In this document: positions 1 to 8,837 of the stretch, piece by piece
Numbering within the stretch: the first letter of the stretch is position 1
How the letters are laid out: each line of letters begins with the position of its first letter
From: Thermus neutrinimicus
GTDB taxonomy: Bacteria; Deinococcota; Deinococci; Deinococcales; Thermaceae
Assembly: GCF_022760955.1 (NCBI RefSeq)
Contig: NZ_JAKTNU010000006.1
Location: forward strand, 1-64,000
Length of the DNA stretch: 64,000 nucleotides
Direction: 5' to 3'
The notes under the pieces: model-generated
Seen by the model: only the letters and a program-made list of their open reading frames with translations
Told to the model about the DNA's origin: nothing
Database searches by the model: none
Program-made: the position numbers and the translations under genes

Positions 1-706
1 GGAAGGCGCGGAAGTCCCTTGGGGTTATGCCCTATGGAGGTTTTGACGTGTACATAGCCTGGGGGGAAGCTACCTGAAAAACGGCAAGCTGGTCCTGAAC
101 TCCAAGGAGGCGGTGGAGGCCCTCACCCTTCTGCAAAACGGGGTGAAGGAGGGGTGGGCCAAGGCCATCACCTCCGGATACATCAACCAGAACCTGGGCT
201 CCGGCCCTTACGCCTTCAGCGTGGATACCTCCGCCGGCTACACCTACTACCGCCAGGGGGCCAAGTTTGACCTGGGGGTGGCCACCCTGCCGGGCCGCAC
301 CCCCGGGCAGCCGGGTTTCGGCCTGGTCCAGGGCACCAACCTGGTGGTCTTCCGCCAGGCCAGCAAGGAGGAGCAGGCGGTGGCCAAGGACTTCCTGCAG
401 TTTGTCCTTTCCCCCAGGGCCCAGGCGGTCTTTGCCACCGCCACCGGGTACGTGCCGGTCACCGAGGGAGCCCTTAAGGACGCGGTCTACCAGACCTACG
501 CCGCCGAGAACCCCGACTTCGCCACCATCGTGCGCCAAGGCCGTTACGCCAGGTTTGAGCCGGCCTTGGCGGAGTGGGAACAGATCCGTTTTGATATCCT
601 GGGCCAGGCCATCAAGGAGGCCATCTTGAACAAGGCGGATCCCAAGTCCGTCCTGGACAAGGCCCAGAAGCTGGCCGAGGATCTTTTGGCGGGGAAGACC
701 CGCTAG
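1..706 (+). CDS. ABC transporter sugar-binding protein, C-terminal part (5' end outside window; apparent frameshift)
   Basis: This is the C-terminal part of a periplasmic solute-binding protein of the UgpB/MalE type, which would deliver a sugar or glycerol-phosphate-like ligand to an ABC importer. Family-typical segments are GGSYLKNGK, a substrate-pocket stretch with YINQNLGSGPYAF, and LVQGTNLVVF. The frame open from about position 47 to 706 has a stop at 44-46. The sensible upstream sequence (YGGFDVYIAW) lies in the next frame. One extra G in the six-G run at 61-66 would join them as AWGGSYLKNGK, so a one-base deletion (real or a sequencing error) is likely. The gene ends at TAG 704-706 and is followed by a strong hairpin. 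The exact substrate cannot be told. Confidence 0.8.
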
Positions 707-718
707 CGGAGGCGGCTT

Positions 719-746
719 AACCCCTGGGGTCAAGGCCCCAGGGGTT
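719..746 (+). terminator. Hairpin terminator after the binding-protein gene
   Basis: A perfect 11-bp inverted repeat (AACCCCTGGGG, 719-729, and CCCCAGGGGTT, 736-746) with a 6-nt loop starts 12 nt after the stop codon. There is no long T tract, only AAACTTT. The right arm runs into the presumed -10 element of the next gene. Confidence 0.7.
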
Positions 747-750
747 AAAC
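745..750 (+). promoter_or_regulatory. Leaderless-type -10 element for the AOR gene
   Basis: TAAACT ends 7 nt before the ATG at 758 and there is no Shine-Dalgarno sequence in between, so the transcript probably starts at or next to the start codon. No clear -35 box is visible. Confidence 0.45.
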
Positions 751-757
751 TTTGCTT

Positions 758-2620
758 ATGCCCAAGGGCTATCACGACCGCGTGGCCTTCGTGGATCTCT
801 CCACGGGACGGACCTGGTATGAGAGCTACGGCGAGGCGTTTTGGAGGAAGTTCCTGGGGGGCAGGGCCCTTTCCGCTTACCTCCTCCTGAAGCACGTGCC
901 CCAGGGAAGAGACCCCCTGGGCCCGGAAAACGCCCTTATCTTTGCCCCCGGCATCCTCACGGGTACGCCCATCTCTGGCTCGGGCCGCAACACCGTGGCC
1001 GCCAAAAGCCCCCTCACCGGAGGGTACGGGGATGCGGAGGCCGGGGGGTTCTTCGGGGCCGAGATGAAGAACGCCGGCCTGGACGCCCTGGTGGTCCTGG
1101 GGCAGGCGGAGGAGCCCGTATACCTTCACCTCGAGGGGGGCCAGGTGGCCCTTTACCCGGCTTCCCACCTCTGGGGTAAGGACCCCTTGGAGGTGGAGAC
1201 CCTCCTCAAGGCGGCGCACGGGCCCAGCACCCGCGTGGCCCAGATCGGCATCGCCGGGGAAAACCGGGTTCTCACCGCCAACGTGATCCACGACCTGGCC
1301 CACTTCGCCGGGCGGGGGGGGCTGGGGGCGGTGATGGGGGCCAAGCGCCTGAAGGCGGTCTCCGCCCGGGCCAGGAAGGACACGCGTCCCGCTTACCACG
1401 ATCCCGCCCTCCTTTCCACCCTGGCCCGGCGCATGGCAGGGGAGCGCATGGAAAGGGCTGCAGGCCTGGTCACCATGGGCACCGTGGGCACGGTGAAGCC
1501 CTTCAACCTCCGGGGGGTTCTTCCCAGCCACAATTTTCTGGATGGTTTCCTGGAAGGGGCCGAGGCCTTGGACGGCACCAGCCTGGATGCCCTGGGCATC
1601 CGCATTGGCCGGGATACCTGTTACGCCTGCGCCATCCGCTGCAAGCAGGTGGTGCGGATTGAGGGCACCGGCAGGTACGACGTGCGCCCCGAGTACGGGG
1701 GGCCGGAGTACGAGGGGCTTGGGGCCTTGGGTTCCACCTGCGGGGTAACGGATCCCTATGCGGTCACCAAGGCCAACACCCTTTGCAACCAGTACGGCCT
1801 GGACGTGATCGGGGTGGGGGTGACCATAGCCTCGGCCATGGAGGCGGTGGAGAAGGGCTATCTGGACGACGAGGGCCTGGGGCTTCGCTTCGGCAACGGG
1901 GATGCCTTGATCGCCGCCATAGAGAAGCTGGCCCGCAAGGAGGGGCGGCTTGGGGAGCTCTTGGCCTTGGGGTCCAGGCGGTTTTCCGAGGCCATTGGGC
2001 ATCCGGAGCTGGCCATGCAGGTAAAGGGCCAGGAGGTGCCCATGCACGACCCCCGGTACAAGCGGGCCCTGGGGGTGGGGTATGCGGTGAGCCCCACGGG
2101 GGCCGACCACAACCACAACCTGCACGACACCGCCTTCGCCAAGGAGGGGAAGGCCCTAAAGGAGCTTCGCTTCTACGGGGAAGACTTCGCACCCCTCCCC
2201 CCGGAGGACCTTTCCGAGGCCAAGATCCGCATGCTCTGGACCAAGACCCGGGAGCGGGGCTTCGTGAATAGCCTGGTGCTGTGCGACTTCGTGCCCTGGA
2301 CCCCGGAGGAGTGGCAGGAGGCGGTCTACGCCACCACGGGGTGGCGGCTTTCCTCCCAGGAGATGCTGGAGGTGGGGGAGAGGACCTTGCAGCTCACCCG
2401 GCTTTTCAACCTGCGACACGGGATCGGCCCGGAGGAGGACCGCCTGCCTGAGCGGTTCTTCCAGCCCTTCCGGAAGGGCAACCCCGAGGCCCATCTGGAC
2501 CCCCATGCCTTCCGGGAGGGGGTGCGCACCTACTGGCGGCTTGCGGGGTGGGAGGAAGGGGGCGTGGATCCTGAAAGGCTAAGGGCCCTAGGGCTCGAGG
2601 AGTTTGCCGGGGCGGACTAG
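758..2620 (+). CDS. Aldehyde ferredoxin oxidoreductase family protein (tungsten-type)
   Basis: A 620-residue member of the AOR family, enzymes that hold a tungsten bis-pterin cofactor and one [4Fe-4S] cluster and oxidise aldehydes to acids with ferredoxin. The N-terminal pterin-binding domain starts with GKxxFVDL-like sequence and FLGGRALSAYLL. The cluster ligands are visible as C288-x2-C291-x3-C295 (DTCYACAIRC) plus C509 in LVLCDF; the first three fall at the residue numbers known for the Pyrococcus furiosus AOR. EYGGPEYE is a conserved cofactor-region motif. I chose ATG 758 rather than TTG 752 because of the -10 spacing. It overlaps the convergent DUF58 gene by 4 nt. A mobA homologue lies at 34.8 kb, but the natural substrate is unknown. 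Confidence 0.9.
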   Translation: MPKGYHDRVAFVDLSTGRTWYESYGEAFWRKFLGGRALSAYLLLKHVPQGRDPLGPENALIFAPGILTGTPISGSGRNTVAAKSPLTGGYGDAEAGGFFGAEMKNAGLDALVVLGQAEEPVYLHLEGGQVALYPASHLWGKDPLEVETLLKAAHGPSTRVAQIGIAGENRVLTANVIHDLAHFAGRGGLGAVMGAKRLKAVSARARKDTRPAYHDPALLSTLARRMAGERMERAAGLVTMGTVGTVKPFNLRGVLPSHNFLDGFLEGAEALDGTSLDALGIRIGRDTCYACAIRCKQVVRIEGTGRYDVRPEYGGPEYEGLGALGSTCGVTDPYAVTKANTLCNQYGLDVIGVGVTIASAMEAVEKGYLDDEGLGLRFGNGDALIAAIEKLARKEGRLGELLALGSRRFSEAIGHPELAMQVKGQEVPMHDPRYKRALGVGYAVSPTGADHNHNLHDTAFAKEGKALKELRFYGEDFAPLPPEDLSEAKIRMLWTKTRERGFVNSLVLCDFVPWTPEEWQEAVYATTGWRLSSQEMLEVGERTLQLTRLFNLRHGIGPEEDRLPERFFQPFRKGNPEAHLDPHAFREGVRTYWRLAGWEEGGVDPERLRALGLEEFAGAD

Positions 2621-3291
2621 AGGGGCTCCACCACCCCCTGCCGGAGGAGGGCGGGAAGGGGAGGCTCGCCCACCTTCAGGAGGGCGTAGTGTCCCCGGAG
2701 AAGGGCCAGGAGGCGCAGGGCTTTTAGGTGCTCCTCGAGGGCCTTTTGGTAGTCCTTCACCTCCTCCGGCCCCACGGGGAGGGATTCCCCGGTTTCCACA
2801 TCCCTGAGGAGGGCCGCCTCGAGGGGTGGGGACAGCTCCACGGGCGCCAGGACCTGGACCAGGACCACCCGCCTCGGAAGGACCCTGGGCCAAGGCAAAG
2901 GGTCTAGCCCGTCGGTGATGAGGACCAGGGTGCCCCGGCCCGGACGAAGGGCCTCCGGCCTGCCCCGTTCCAGCCGGGCCAGGGCGTCCTCCTGGCGGGC
3001 GATTCCTAAGAGGAGCCTCGCCACCTCCTCCCCATAGGCCAGCTTGCCGAAGAGGCGCATGCTTTCGCTTTCGTCCAGGTGGATGCGAAAGCGGCTTCGC
3101 TCGGGTGCGGTTTCCAGGCGGGTGTAGAGCCTTCCCGTCTTGGCGTAAGCCCGCCAGTGGACCCGCCTTACCTCGTCCCCAGGGGCATAGGGGCGGAGCT
3201 CATAAAACTCCCCCCCCAGGCCCTTCCTGCGGGCCAGCCGCTCCCCGGGGTAGGGAAAGTAGGGCTTGGTGGCGATGCGGTAGCGGGTCAT
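2617..3291 (-). CDS. Short DUF58 protein with VWA-like MIDAS motif
   Basis: A 224-residue DUF58 protein. The family core is seen in FYELRPYAPGDEVRRVHWRA, followed by a von Willebrand-A-like segment with the metal-site motif D-E-S-E-S. DUF58 proteins usually have N-terminal membrane helices and sit beside a MoxR ATPase. This copy has neither: it starts directly at MTRYRIATKPYFPYPG and is probably soluble. Its ATG overlaps the nrdJ stop (ATGA), so the two genes are translationally coupled. Its stop codon overlaps that of the convergent AOR gene in the tetramer CTAG. Function unknown. Confidence 0.85.
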   Translation of the reverse strand: MTRYRIATKPYFPYPGERLARRKGLGGEFYELRPYAPGDEVRRVHWRAYAKTGRLYTRLETAPERSRFRIHLDESESMRLFGKLAYGEEVARLLLGIARQEDALARLERGRPEALRPGRGTLVLITDGLDPLPWPRVLPRRVVLVQVLAPVELSPPLEAALLRDVETGESLPVGPEEVKDYQKALEEHLKALRLLALLRGHYALLKVGEPPLPALLRQGVVEPL

Positions 3292-5048
3292 GCCGTTTGG
3301 CAGAAGGTGCAGACCCCCACCGGGGGTAGGGGTTCGATGACCTCCTCCCGGCTTCCCTCCCGGAAGACGGTGAGGCCCTTGCACCCCTCCTTCCAGGCGG
3401 TGAGGAAGAGGTTTTCCACCACCTCCTTGGGGGTTTCCCGGGGGAGGTTCACCGTGGAGGAGATGCTTTGGTCCACATGGCGTTGCAAGATGGCCTGGAG
3501 GCGCACCCTCCCGAAAGGATCCACGGTGTGGGCCGTGGGCCAGTCCGGCACCTTGCCTCCCCGCTCCCTGCGGTACCGCTTCAAGAGGGGATGTTCAGCT
3601 AAGAACACCTGCCCCCCGGCGTGGCGCAGGTAGGTGAGGGCGAAGATGGGCTCTATCCCGCTTGTCACCCCAGCCAGGATGGAGATGGAACCGGTGGGGG
3701 CGATGGAAAGGAGGGCGGCGTTCCTCAGGCCCCTTTCCACCGCCTGGATGAGGGCTTCGGGTAGGGCCTGGATGAAGGGGCTTTTGAGGTGCTCCTTGGG
3801 GTCAAAGGCGGGGAAGGATCCTTTGTGCCTTGCCAGGCGGGTGCTCTCCCAGTAGGCGGCTTCCTTGATGCGGCGCATGGCCTCTTGCGCGAAGGCTAGG
3901 CTTTCCTCCGCCCCATAGGGCAGGCCCAGCATGGCCAGGGTGTCCGCCAGGCCCATGATCCCAAGGCCGATGCGCCGGCTTCTTAAGGAAGCCTCCCGCT
4001 GGGCCCTTAGGGGGTGGCGGTTTTTCCCCAGGTCCACCACCGCATCCAAAAACCGCACGGCTAGACGGGTGGCCTCCTCGAGGCCAGCCCAGTCCAGCCG
4101 GGCCCTTTCCCTGAAGGGTTCCTGCACGAAAGCGGCAAGGTTCAGGCTTCCCAGGTTGCAGGCCCCATAGGGTTCCATGGGCACCTCCCCGCAGACGTTG
4201 ACCCCCTCCACCTCCATCCCCCCGTACTGGGCCGTGGCCCAGGTGCGCACCCGATCCCAAAAGAGGAGGCCGGGTTCGGCGCTTTGCCAGGCAGCCTCCA
4301 CCAAAAGATCCCAAGCTTCCTTGGCCCGGATGGTGCGGGTTAGGCGCTCCCGGGGTGTGGTAAAGGAAAGCGTCCAGGGTTCGTCGGCCAAGGCGGCCTG
4401 TAAAAAGGCGTCCGTGGCCCTTAGGGAGATGTTGGCGTGGCGCACCCGGCTGCGCTCGGGGTCGGTTTTGGCCTGGAGGAACTCCAGGAGATCGGGATGC
4501 CGGTCGGAGAAGGTGAGCATCAAGGCTCCCCGCCGGCCTCCGCTGGCACCCATGACCCCCGCCAGGGTGGAGAAGAGCTCCATGAAGCTCACCGCCCCCG
4601 AGCTCTCCACGCCCGCGTTGCCCACCTTGGCCCCCTTGGGCCTTAGGACATCGGCGTTGGTGCCCACCCCGCCCCCGTAGGCGAAGGTGCGGGCGGCCTC
4701 GTCCAGGAAGCGGGTGATGCCCTTTACCGAGTCCTCCCGGATGGGGATGTAGTAGCAGTTAAAGAGGGTGGACCGGCGCCAGTTCCCCAGGCCAAAGAGG
4801 ATCCGTCCCCCGGGGACGAAGCGAAAGTCGGAGAAGAGCCAGGAGAACTCCCTTGTGGCGCCCTTTTCCGCTCGGGCGGCCTCCCGGACCAGCCGCCGCC
4901 ACATCTCCTCTGGGGTGGCTTCCAGGAGCCGGCCTTCCGTGTCCTTGAGGGCGTAGCGGTGGAGGAATACGGAGGCCCTGAGCTCATCGCCCTGGAAGAA
5001 ATCCAGGGCAAGCCTTAGGGCTTCTTCCTCGGCGTACCTGCGGGGCAC
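3288..5048 (-). CDS. nrdJ: Adenosylcobalamin-dependent (class II) ribonucleotide reductase
   Basis: A 586-residue B12-dependent ribonucleoside reductase, which makes deoxyribonucleotides without oxygen or a separate radical subunit. The thiyl-radical site is N284-V-C286-G-E288 (the N-x-C-x-E motif). The partner redox cysteines are C98 (LFNCYY) and C297 (CNLGSLNL), and the C-terminal CTFC pair (C580/C583) would re-reduce them. APTGSIS and the downstream GIEP motif are phosphate-site sequences. There is no N-terminal ATP cone, so this is the compact form. The start is GTG 5048. The gene follows glpX by 9 nt and overlaps the DUF58 start. Confidence 0.93.
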   Translation of the reverse strand: MPRRYAEEEALRLALDFFQGDELRASVFLHRYALKDTEGRLLEATPEEMWRRLVREAARAEKGATREFSWLFSDFRFVPGGRILFGLGNWRRSTLFNCYYIPIREDSVKGITRFLDEAARTFAYGGGVGTNADVLRPKGAKVGNAGVESSGAVSFMELFSTLAGVMGASGGRRGALMLTFSDRHPDLLEFLQAKTDPERSRVRHANISLRATDAFLQAALADEPWTLSFTTPRERLTRTIRAKEAWDLLVEAAWQSAEPGLLFWDRVRTWATAQYGGMEVEGVNVCGEVPMEPYGACNLGSLNLAAFVQEPFRERARLDWAGLEEATRLAVRFLDAVVDLGKNRHPLRAQREASLRSRRIGLGIMGLADTLAMLGLPYGAEESLAFAQEAMRRIKEAAYWESTRLARHKGSFPAFDPKEHLKSPFIQALPEALIQAVERGLRNAALLSIAPTGSISILAGVTSGIEPIFALTYLRHAGGQVFLAEHPLLKRYRRERGGKVPDWPTAHTVDPFGRVRLQAILQRHVDQSISSTVNLPRETPKEVVENLFLTAWKEGCKGLTVFREGSREEVIEPLPPVGVCTFCQTA

Positions 5049-5057
5049 GCCCTTAGT

Positions 5058-6026
5058 CTAAACCCGAATGGTGACCCGGGCCCCGGTTTCATAGAGGTGG
5101 ATGGAATCTATGAACCGCACGGTGCGGGTGGCGTGGCCCAGGACGATGGAATGGGTCCTGGCCCCGCCCCCGAAGAAACGCACCCCCTGGAGGATATCCC
5201 CGTCGGTGATGCCGGTGGCGGCGAAGACGATCTCCCTCCCCGGGGCCAGGTCCTCGGTGCGGTAGATGCGGTTCTCATCCCCGCCCATGGCCTTGAGCCG
5301 GGCCCGCTCCTCCTCGTTTTGTGGGGTGAAGCGGGCCTGGATCTCCCCGCCCAGGCACTTTAAGGCGGCGGCGGCCAGCACGCCCTCGGGGGCCCCGCCG
5401 ATCCCCATCACCGCGTGCACCCCCGTGCCCCGGATGGCGGCGGCCAAGGCGGCGATCACGTCCCCATCGGAGATCAGCTTCACCCTTGCCCCCGCCTCCC
5501 GGATCTCCCGGATGAGGCGTTCGTGGCGGGGTCGGTCTAGGACCACCACCACCAGGTCCTCCACGGAGCGCTGCAGGGCCAGGGCCAAGGCCTTCAAGTT
5601 GGCGGAAACCGGCCAGGAAAGGTCCACAAGCCCTGCGGCCGGGGGAGGGACGATGAGCTTTTCCATGTACATGTCGGGGGCGTGGAAGAGGCCCCCCTTC
5701 TCGCTGATGGCGATCACGGTCACGGCATTGGGCAGGCCCTTGGCGGCGGTGGTGGTGCCCTCCACGGGGTCCACGGCGATGTCCACCTCCACACCGCCCT
5801 GCCCCAAAACCTCCCCGATGTAGAGCATGGGGGCCTCGTCCATCTCCCCTTCGCCAATCACCACCGTGCCCTTAATGGGAAGCTCGTTCAGGACCCGGCG
5901 CATGGCTTGGGTGCCCGCCTCGTCCACGGCCTCCTTATCCCCCTTGCCCGCCAGGCGGCTTGCCGCCAGGGCAGCCTGTTCGGTTACCCGCACCACCTCG
6001 AGGACCAGCCGGCGTTCGATTTCCAT
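5058..6026 (-). CDS. glpX: Class II fructose-1,6-bisphosphatase
   Basis: A 322-residue GlpX-type phosphatase of gluconeogenesis (fructose 1,6-bisphosphate to fructose 6-phosphate). Metal and substrate motifs are visible: [11 protein letters not shown] near residue 58, [13 protein letters not shown] near residue 86, and GIGGAPEG and AATGITDGD in the second half. Length and motif order match the family. It lies between hisIE (17-nt gap) and nrdJ (9-nt gap) in one minus-strand run. Confidence 0.95.
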   Translation of the reverse strand: MEIERRLVLEVVRVTEQAALAASRLAGKGDKEAVDEAGTQAMRRVLNELPIKGTVVIGEGEMDEAPMLYIGEVLGQGGVEVDIAVDPVEGTTTAAKGLPNAVTVIAISEKGGLFHAPDMYMEKLIVPPPAAGLVDLSWPVSANLKALALALQRSVEDLVVVVLDRPRHERLIREIREAGARVKLISDGDVIAALAAAIRGTGVHAVMGIGGAPEGVLAAAALKCLGGEIQARFTPQNEEERARLKAMGGDENRIYRTEDLAPGREIVFAATGITDGDILQGVRFFGGGARTHSIVLGHATRTVRFIDSIHLYETGARVTIRV

Positions 6027-6043
6027 GTTTCCATCATAAGGGC

Positions 6044-6679
6044 TTAGTTGGCAGCATGGCCGCCTTGGGGCCGGTGCCGCTCCCAGAGGGTCCTGGCCAG
6101 GTCCTCGAGGCTGACCCCCGTTTCCGCCAGCACCAGGAGGAGGTGGAAGAGGAGATCCGCAGCCTCCCAGCGCACCTCCTCAGGGTTTTGGTTCTTGGCG
6201 GCGATGATGAGCTCCCCGGCCTCCTCCCCGATCTTCTTCAGGATGCGGTCCAGGCCCGCCTGGTGGAGCCTGGCCACGTAGCTTCCCTCGGGGAGGGTTC
6301 TAAGGCGCTCCTGGATGGTGGCGTAGACCTGGGAAAGGACCAAGCCCAGGCTGGGTTCGCCGGAAAGGAGGGGGCGGTGGAAACAGCTTCGCTCCCCCGT
6401 GTGGCAGGCGGGGCCATGGGGGAGGACCCGGTAGACCACGGCATCCCCGTCGCAGTCCAGGAGGACCTCCACCACCTCCTGGATGTTCCCCGAGGTCTCC
6501 CCCTTGCGCCACAAGGCCTTTCGGCTGCGGCTAAAGAAGGTGCTCCGCCTCGTCCTTAGGGTTTCCTCCAGGGCTTCCCGGTTGGCATAGGCCAGGGTCA
6601 GGACCTCACCCGTTTGGGCATCCTGCACCACCACGGGCACCAGGCCCTCTGGGTCAAACTTCACTTGGGATAGATCCAT
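6044..6679 (-). CDS. hisIE: Bifunctional phosphoribosyl-AMP cyclohydrolase / phosphoribosyl-ATP pyrophosphatase
   Basis: A 211-residue fusion doing steps 2 and 3 of histidine biosynthesis. Residues 1-110 are the HisI cyclohydrolase with the zinc-binding segment [11 protein letters not shown] and the [11 protein letters not shown] metal motif. Residues 115-211 are the HisE pyrophosphohydrolase with [16 protein letters not shown] and [13 protein letters not shown]. It overlaps the end of hisF by 26 nt, which suggests coupled translation. Confidence 0.95.
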   Translation of the reverse strand: MDLSQVKFDPEGLVPVVVQDAQTGEVLTLAYANREALEETLRTRRSTFFSRSRKALWRKGETSGNIQEVVEVLLDCDGDAVVYRVLPHGPACHTGERSCFHRPLLSGEPSLGLVLSQVYATIQERLRTLPEGSYVARLHQAGLDRILKKIGEEAGELIIAAKNQNPEEVRWEAADLLFHLLLVLAETGVSLEDLARTLWERHRPQGGHAAN

Positions 6680-7433
6680 CTAGGCGCACCTCCAAGCCCC
6701 TTTCGGCCAGGAACCGCTTGAGTTCGGGTATGGGGATCTCGCCGAAGTGGAAGACGCTGGCGGCCAAGGCGGCGTCGGCTCCGGCCAGGAAGGCCTCGAG
6801 GAAATGCTCCTCTCTCCCCGCCCCCCCGCTTGCGATCACCGGCACGCTCACCGCCTCGGCCACCATGCGGGTAAGCCTCAGGTCATAGCCTTCCTTGGTG
6901 CCGTCCTTATCCATGCTGGTGAGGAGGATTTCCCCGGCGCCGAGTTCCGTTCCCCTCACGGCCCATTCCACCGCGTGAAGCCCCGTGGGGATGCGTCCCC
7001 CGGCGATATAGACCTCGGGGAAGTCCCCGTTCCAGCGGGCGTCTATGGCCAGGACCACCGCCTGGGAGCCAAAGTGGTGGGAAAGCTCCTGGATCAGCTC
7101 CGGGCGCTTCACCGCGGCCGAGTTCACGCTCACCTTGTCGGCCCCGGCCAAAAGGAGCCTGCGGGCGTCCTCCAAGGAGCGGACCCCTCCCCCCACGGTC
7201 AAGGGGATGAAGACCCTTTCCGCCACCTGGGCCACCACCTCCAGGAGGATGGCCCGCTCCTCATGGGTGGCGGAGATGTCCAGGAAGACCAGCTCATCGG
7301 CGCCGGCCTCGTCGTAGGCCTGGGCGGCCTCCACGGGGTCGCCCGCGTCCCGGAGGTTGACGAAGTTCACCCCTTTCACCACGCGGCCCCCGTGGACGTC
7401 CAGGCAGGGAATGATGCGCTTGGCCAGGCTCAT
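6654..7433 (-). CDS. hisF: Imidazole glycerol phosphate synthase, cyclase subunit
   Basis: A 259-residue TIM-barrel subunit that joins ammonia to PRFAR, giving imidazole glycerol phosphate and AICAR. The start is family-typical ([21 protein letters not shown]), with the catalytic first Asp in CLDV and the second in LTSMDKDGT. The C-terminal phosphate site is ASGGAG. The glutaminase partner HisH is not in the window. It heads the hisF-hisIE-glpX-nrdJ-DUF58 run. Confidence 0.95.
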   Translation of the reverse strand: MSLAKRIIPCLDVHGGRVVKGVNFVNLRDAGDPVEAAQAYDEAGADELVFLDISATHEERAILLEVVAQVAERVFIPLTVGGGVRSLEDARRLLLAGADKVSVNSAAVKRPELIQELSHHFGSQAVVLAIDARWNGDFPEVYIAGGRIPTGLHAVEWAVRGTELGAGEILLTSMDKDGTKEGYDLRLTRMVAEAVSVPVIASGGAGREEHFLEAFLAGADAALAASVFHFGEIPIPELKRFLAERGLEVRLDGSIPSEV

Positions 7434-7511
7434 AGGGGATACACCTTCAGCCGGTGCCGCACCGCCATAGGGTCATTTTACCCGCCCTTTTTCCGGATCC
7501 GGCCCGGGTGG

Positions 7512-7517
7512 TAGCAT
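7512..7517 (+). promoter_or_regulatory. Leaderless promoter -10 of trmFO
   Basis: TAGCAT lies at exactly -12 to -7 relative to the ATG at 7524, with no ribosome-binding site between, so the mRNA should begin at the start codon. A T-rich stretch at 7488-7492 lies where a -35 would be expected. Confidence 0.5.
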
Positions 7518-7523
7518 AGGGGG

Positions 7524-8837
7524 ATGGAACGGGTAACGGTGGTGGGCGGAGGCCTGGCGGGAAGCGAGGCCGCCTGGACCCTGGCGCGGCTTGGGGTTCC
7601 CGTGCGCCTTTACGAGATGCGCCCCAAGCGCATGACCCCAGCCCACGCCACGGGACACCTGGCGGAGATCGTCTGCTCCAACTCCTTGGGGGGCGAGGGG
7701 CCCACCAACGCCAAGGGGCTGTTGCAGGCGGAGATGCGCCGGGCAGGAAGCCTGGTCATGGAGGCAGCCTTTAGGGCCAGGGTGCCTGCGGGAGGGGCCT
7801 TGGCCGTGGACCGGGAGGAGTTTAGCCAGTACGTCACGGAGAGGCTTTCGCGGCATCCCCTTGTGGAGGTGGTGCGGGAGGAGGTGGCGGAGATCCCCGA
7901 GGGCCTGGCCATCCTGGCCACGGGTCCCCTCACCTCCGATGCCCTTTCCGAGGCCATACGGCGCCGGTTTGGCGACCCCTTCCTGAGCTACTTTGATGCG
8001 GCGAGCCCCATCGTCCTCTACGAGAGCATTGACCTGGAAAAGTGCTTCCGGGCCGGGCGCTACGGGCAGGAGGCGGACTACCTCAACTGCCCCTTGACCG
8101 AGGAGGAGTACCGGCGGTTCTACCAGGCCCTCCTCGAGGCGGAGGCCCACACCCCCCATGAATGGGAGAAGCGCGAGTTCTTTGAGGCCTGCGTGCCCGT
8201 GGAGGAGCTGGCCCGAAGGGGCTTCCAAACCCTCCTCTTTGGCCCCATGAAGCCCGTGGGGCTTAAGGACCCAAGGACGGGTAAGGAGCCCTTTGCCGTG
8301 GTACAGCTTCGCCAGGAGGACAAGGGGGGGCGGATGTGGAGCCTGGTGGGGTTCCAGACGGGTCTTAAGTGGCCCGAGCAGAAGCGGCTCATCCAGATGA
8401 TCCCGGGCTTGGAAAACGCCGAGATCGTGCGCTACGGGGTCATGCACCGGAACACCTACCTAAACGCCCCTCTTCTTTTGCGGGAGACCCTGGAGTTCAA
8501 GGAGGAGGAAGGCCTCTTCGCCGCCGGGGTGCTGGCGGGGGTGGAGGGCTACCTGGAAAGCGCCGCCACAGGGTTCCTGGCAGGCCTCAACGCTGCCCGG
8601 CGCTACCAGGGGCTAAAACCCGTGGCCCCGCCGGAGGAGAGCATGCTGGGGGGGTTGGTGCGCTTCCTGGCCAGCGCCAATCCCCAGGGCTTCCAGCCCA
8701 TGTACGCCAACTGGGGGTTGGTGCCCCCGGTGGAGGGAAGGATGGCCAAGAGGGAGAAGCGGGAAGCCATGTACCAGAGAGGCCTTAGGGCCTTTGAGGA
8801 CTGGTTGGCTTCCCTAGGGATGCTCGCCCCCACCTAG
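7524..8837 (+). CDS. trmFO: Methylenetetrahydrofolate-tRNA-(uracil-5-)-methyltransferase
   Basis: A 437-residue flavoprotein that makes 5-methyluridine at position 54 of tRNA using methylenetetrahydrofolate. The N-terminal FAD-binding motif VVGGGLAGSEAAW is followed by the family signature YEMRPKRMTPAH and CSNSLGGEGPTNAKGLL. C-terminal motifs include MHRNTYLNAP and GVEGYLESAATG. In Thermus m5U54 is a precursor of the 2-thiolated thermostabilising base at that position. It overlaps convergent murE by 24 nt. Confidence 0.96.
   Translation: MERVTVVGGGLAGSEAAWTLARLGVPVRLYEMRPKRMTPAHATGHLAEIVCSNSLGGEGPTNAKGLLQAEMRRAGSLVMEAAFRARVPAGGALAVDREEFSQYVTERLSRHPLVEVVREEVAEIPEGLAILATGPLTSDALSEAIRRRFGDPFLSYFDAASPIVLYESIDLEKCFRAGRYGQEADYLNCPLTEEEYRRFYQALLEAEAHTPHEWEKREFFEACVPVEELARRGFQTLLFGPMKPVGLKDPRTGKEPFAVVQLRQEDKGGRMWSLVGFQTGLKWPEQKRLIQMIPGLENAEIVRYGVMHRNTYLNAPLLLRETLEFKEEEGLFAAGVLAGVEGYLESAATGFLAGLNAARRYQGLKPVAPPEESMLGGLVRFLASANPQGFQPMYANWGLVPPVEGRMAKREKREAMYQRGLRAFEDWLASLGMLAPT

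Noticed and set aside
32-2125. 697-codon minus-strand open frame
   Set aside because: Antisense shadow of the binding-protein and AOR genes; Gly/Pro/His/Gln-rich composition from GC-rich third positions and no recognisable motif.
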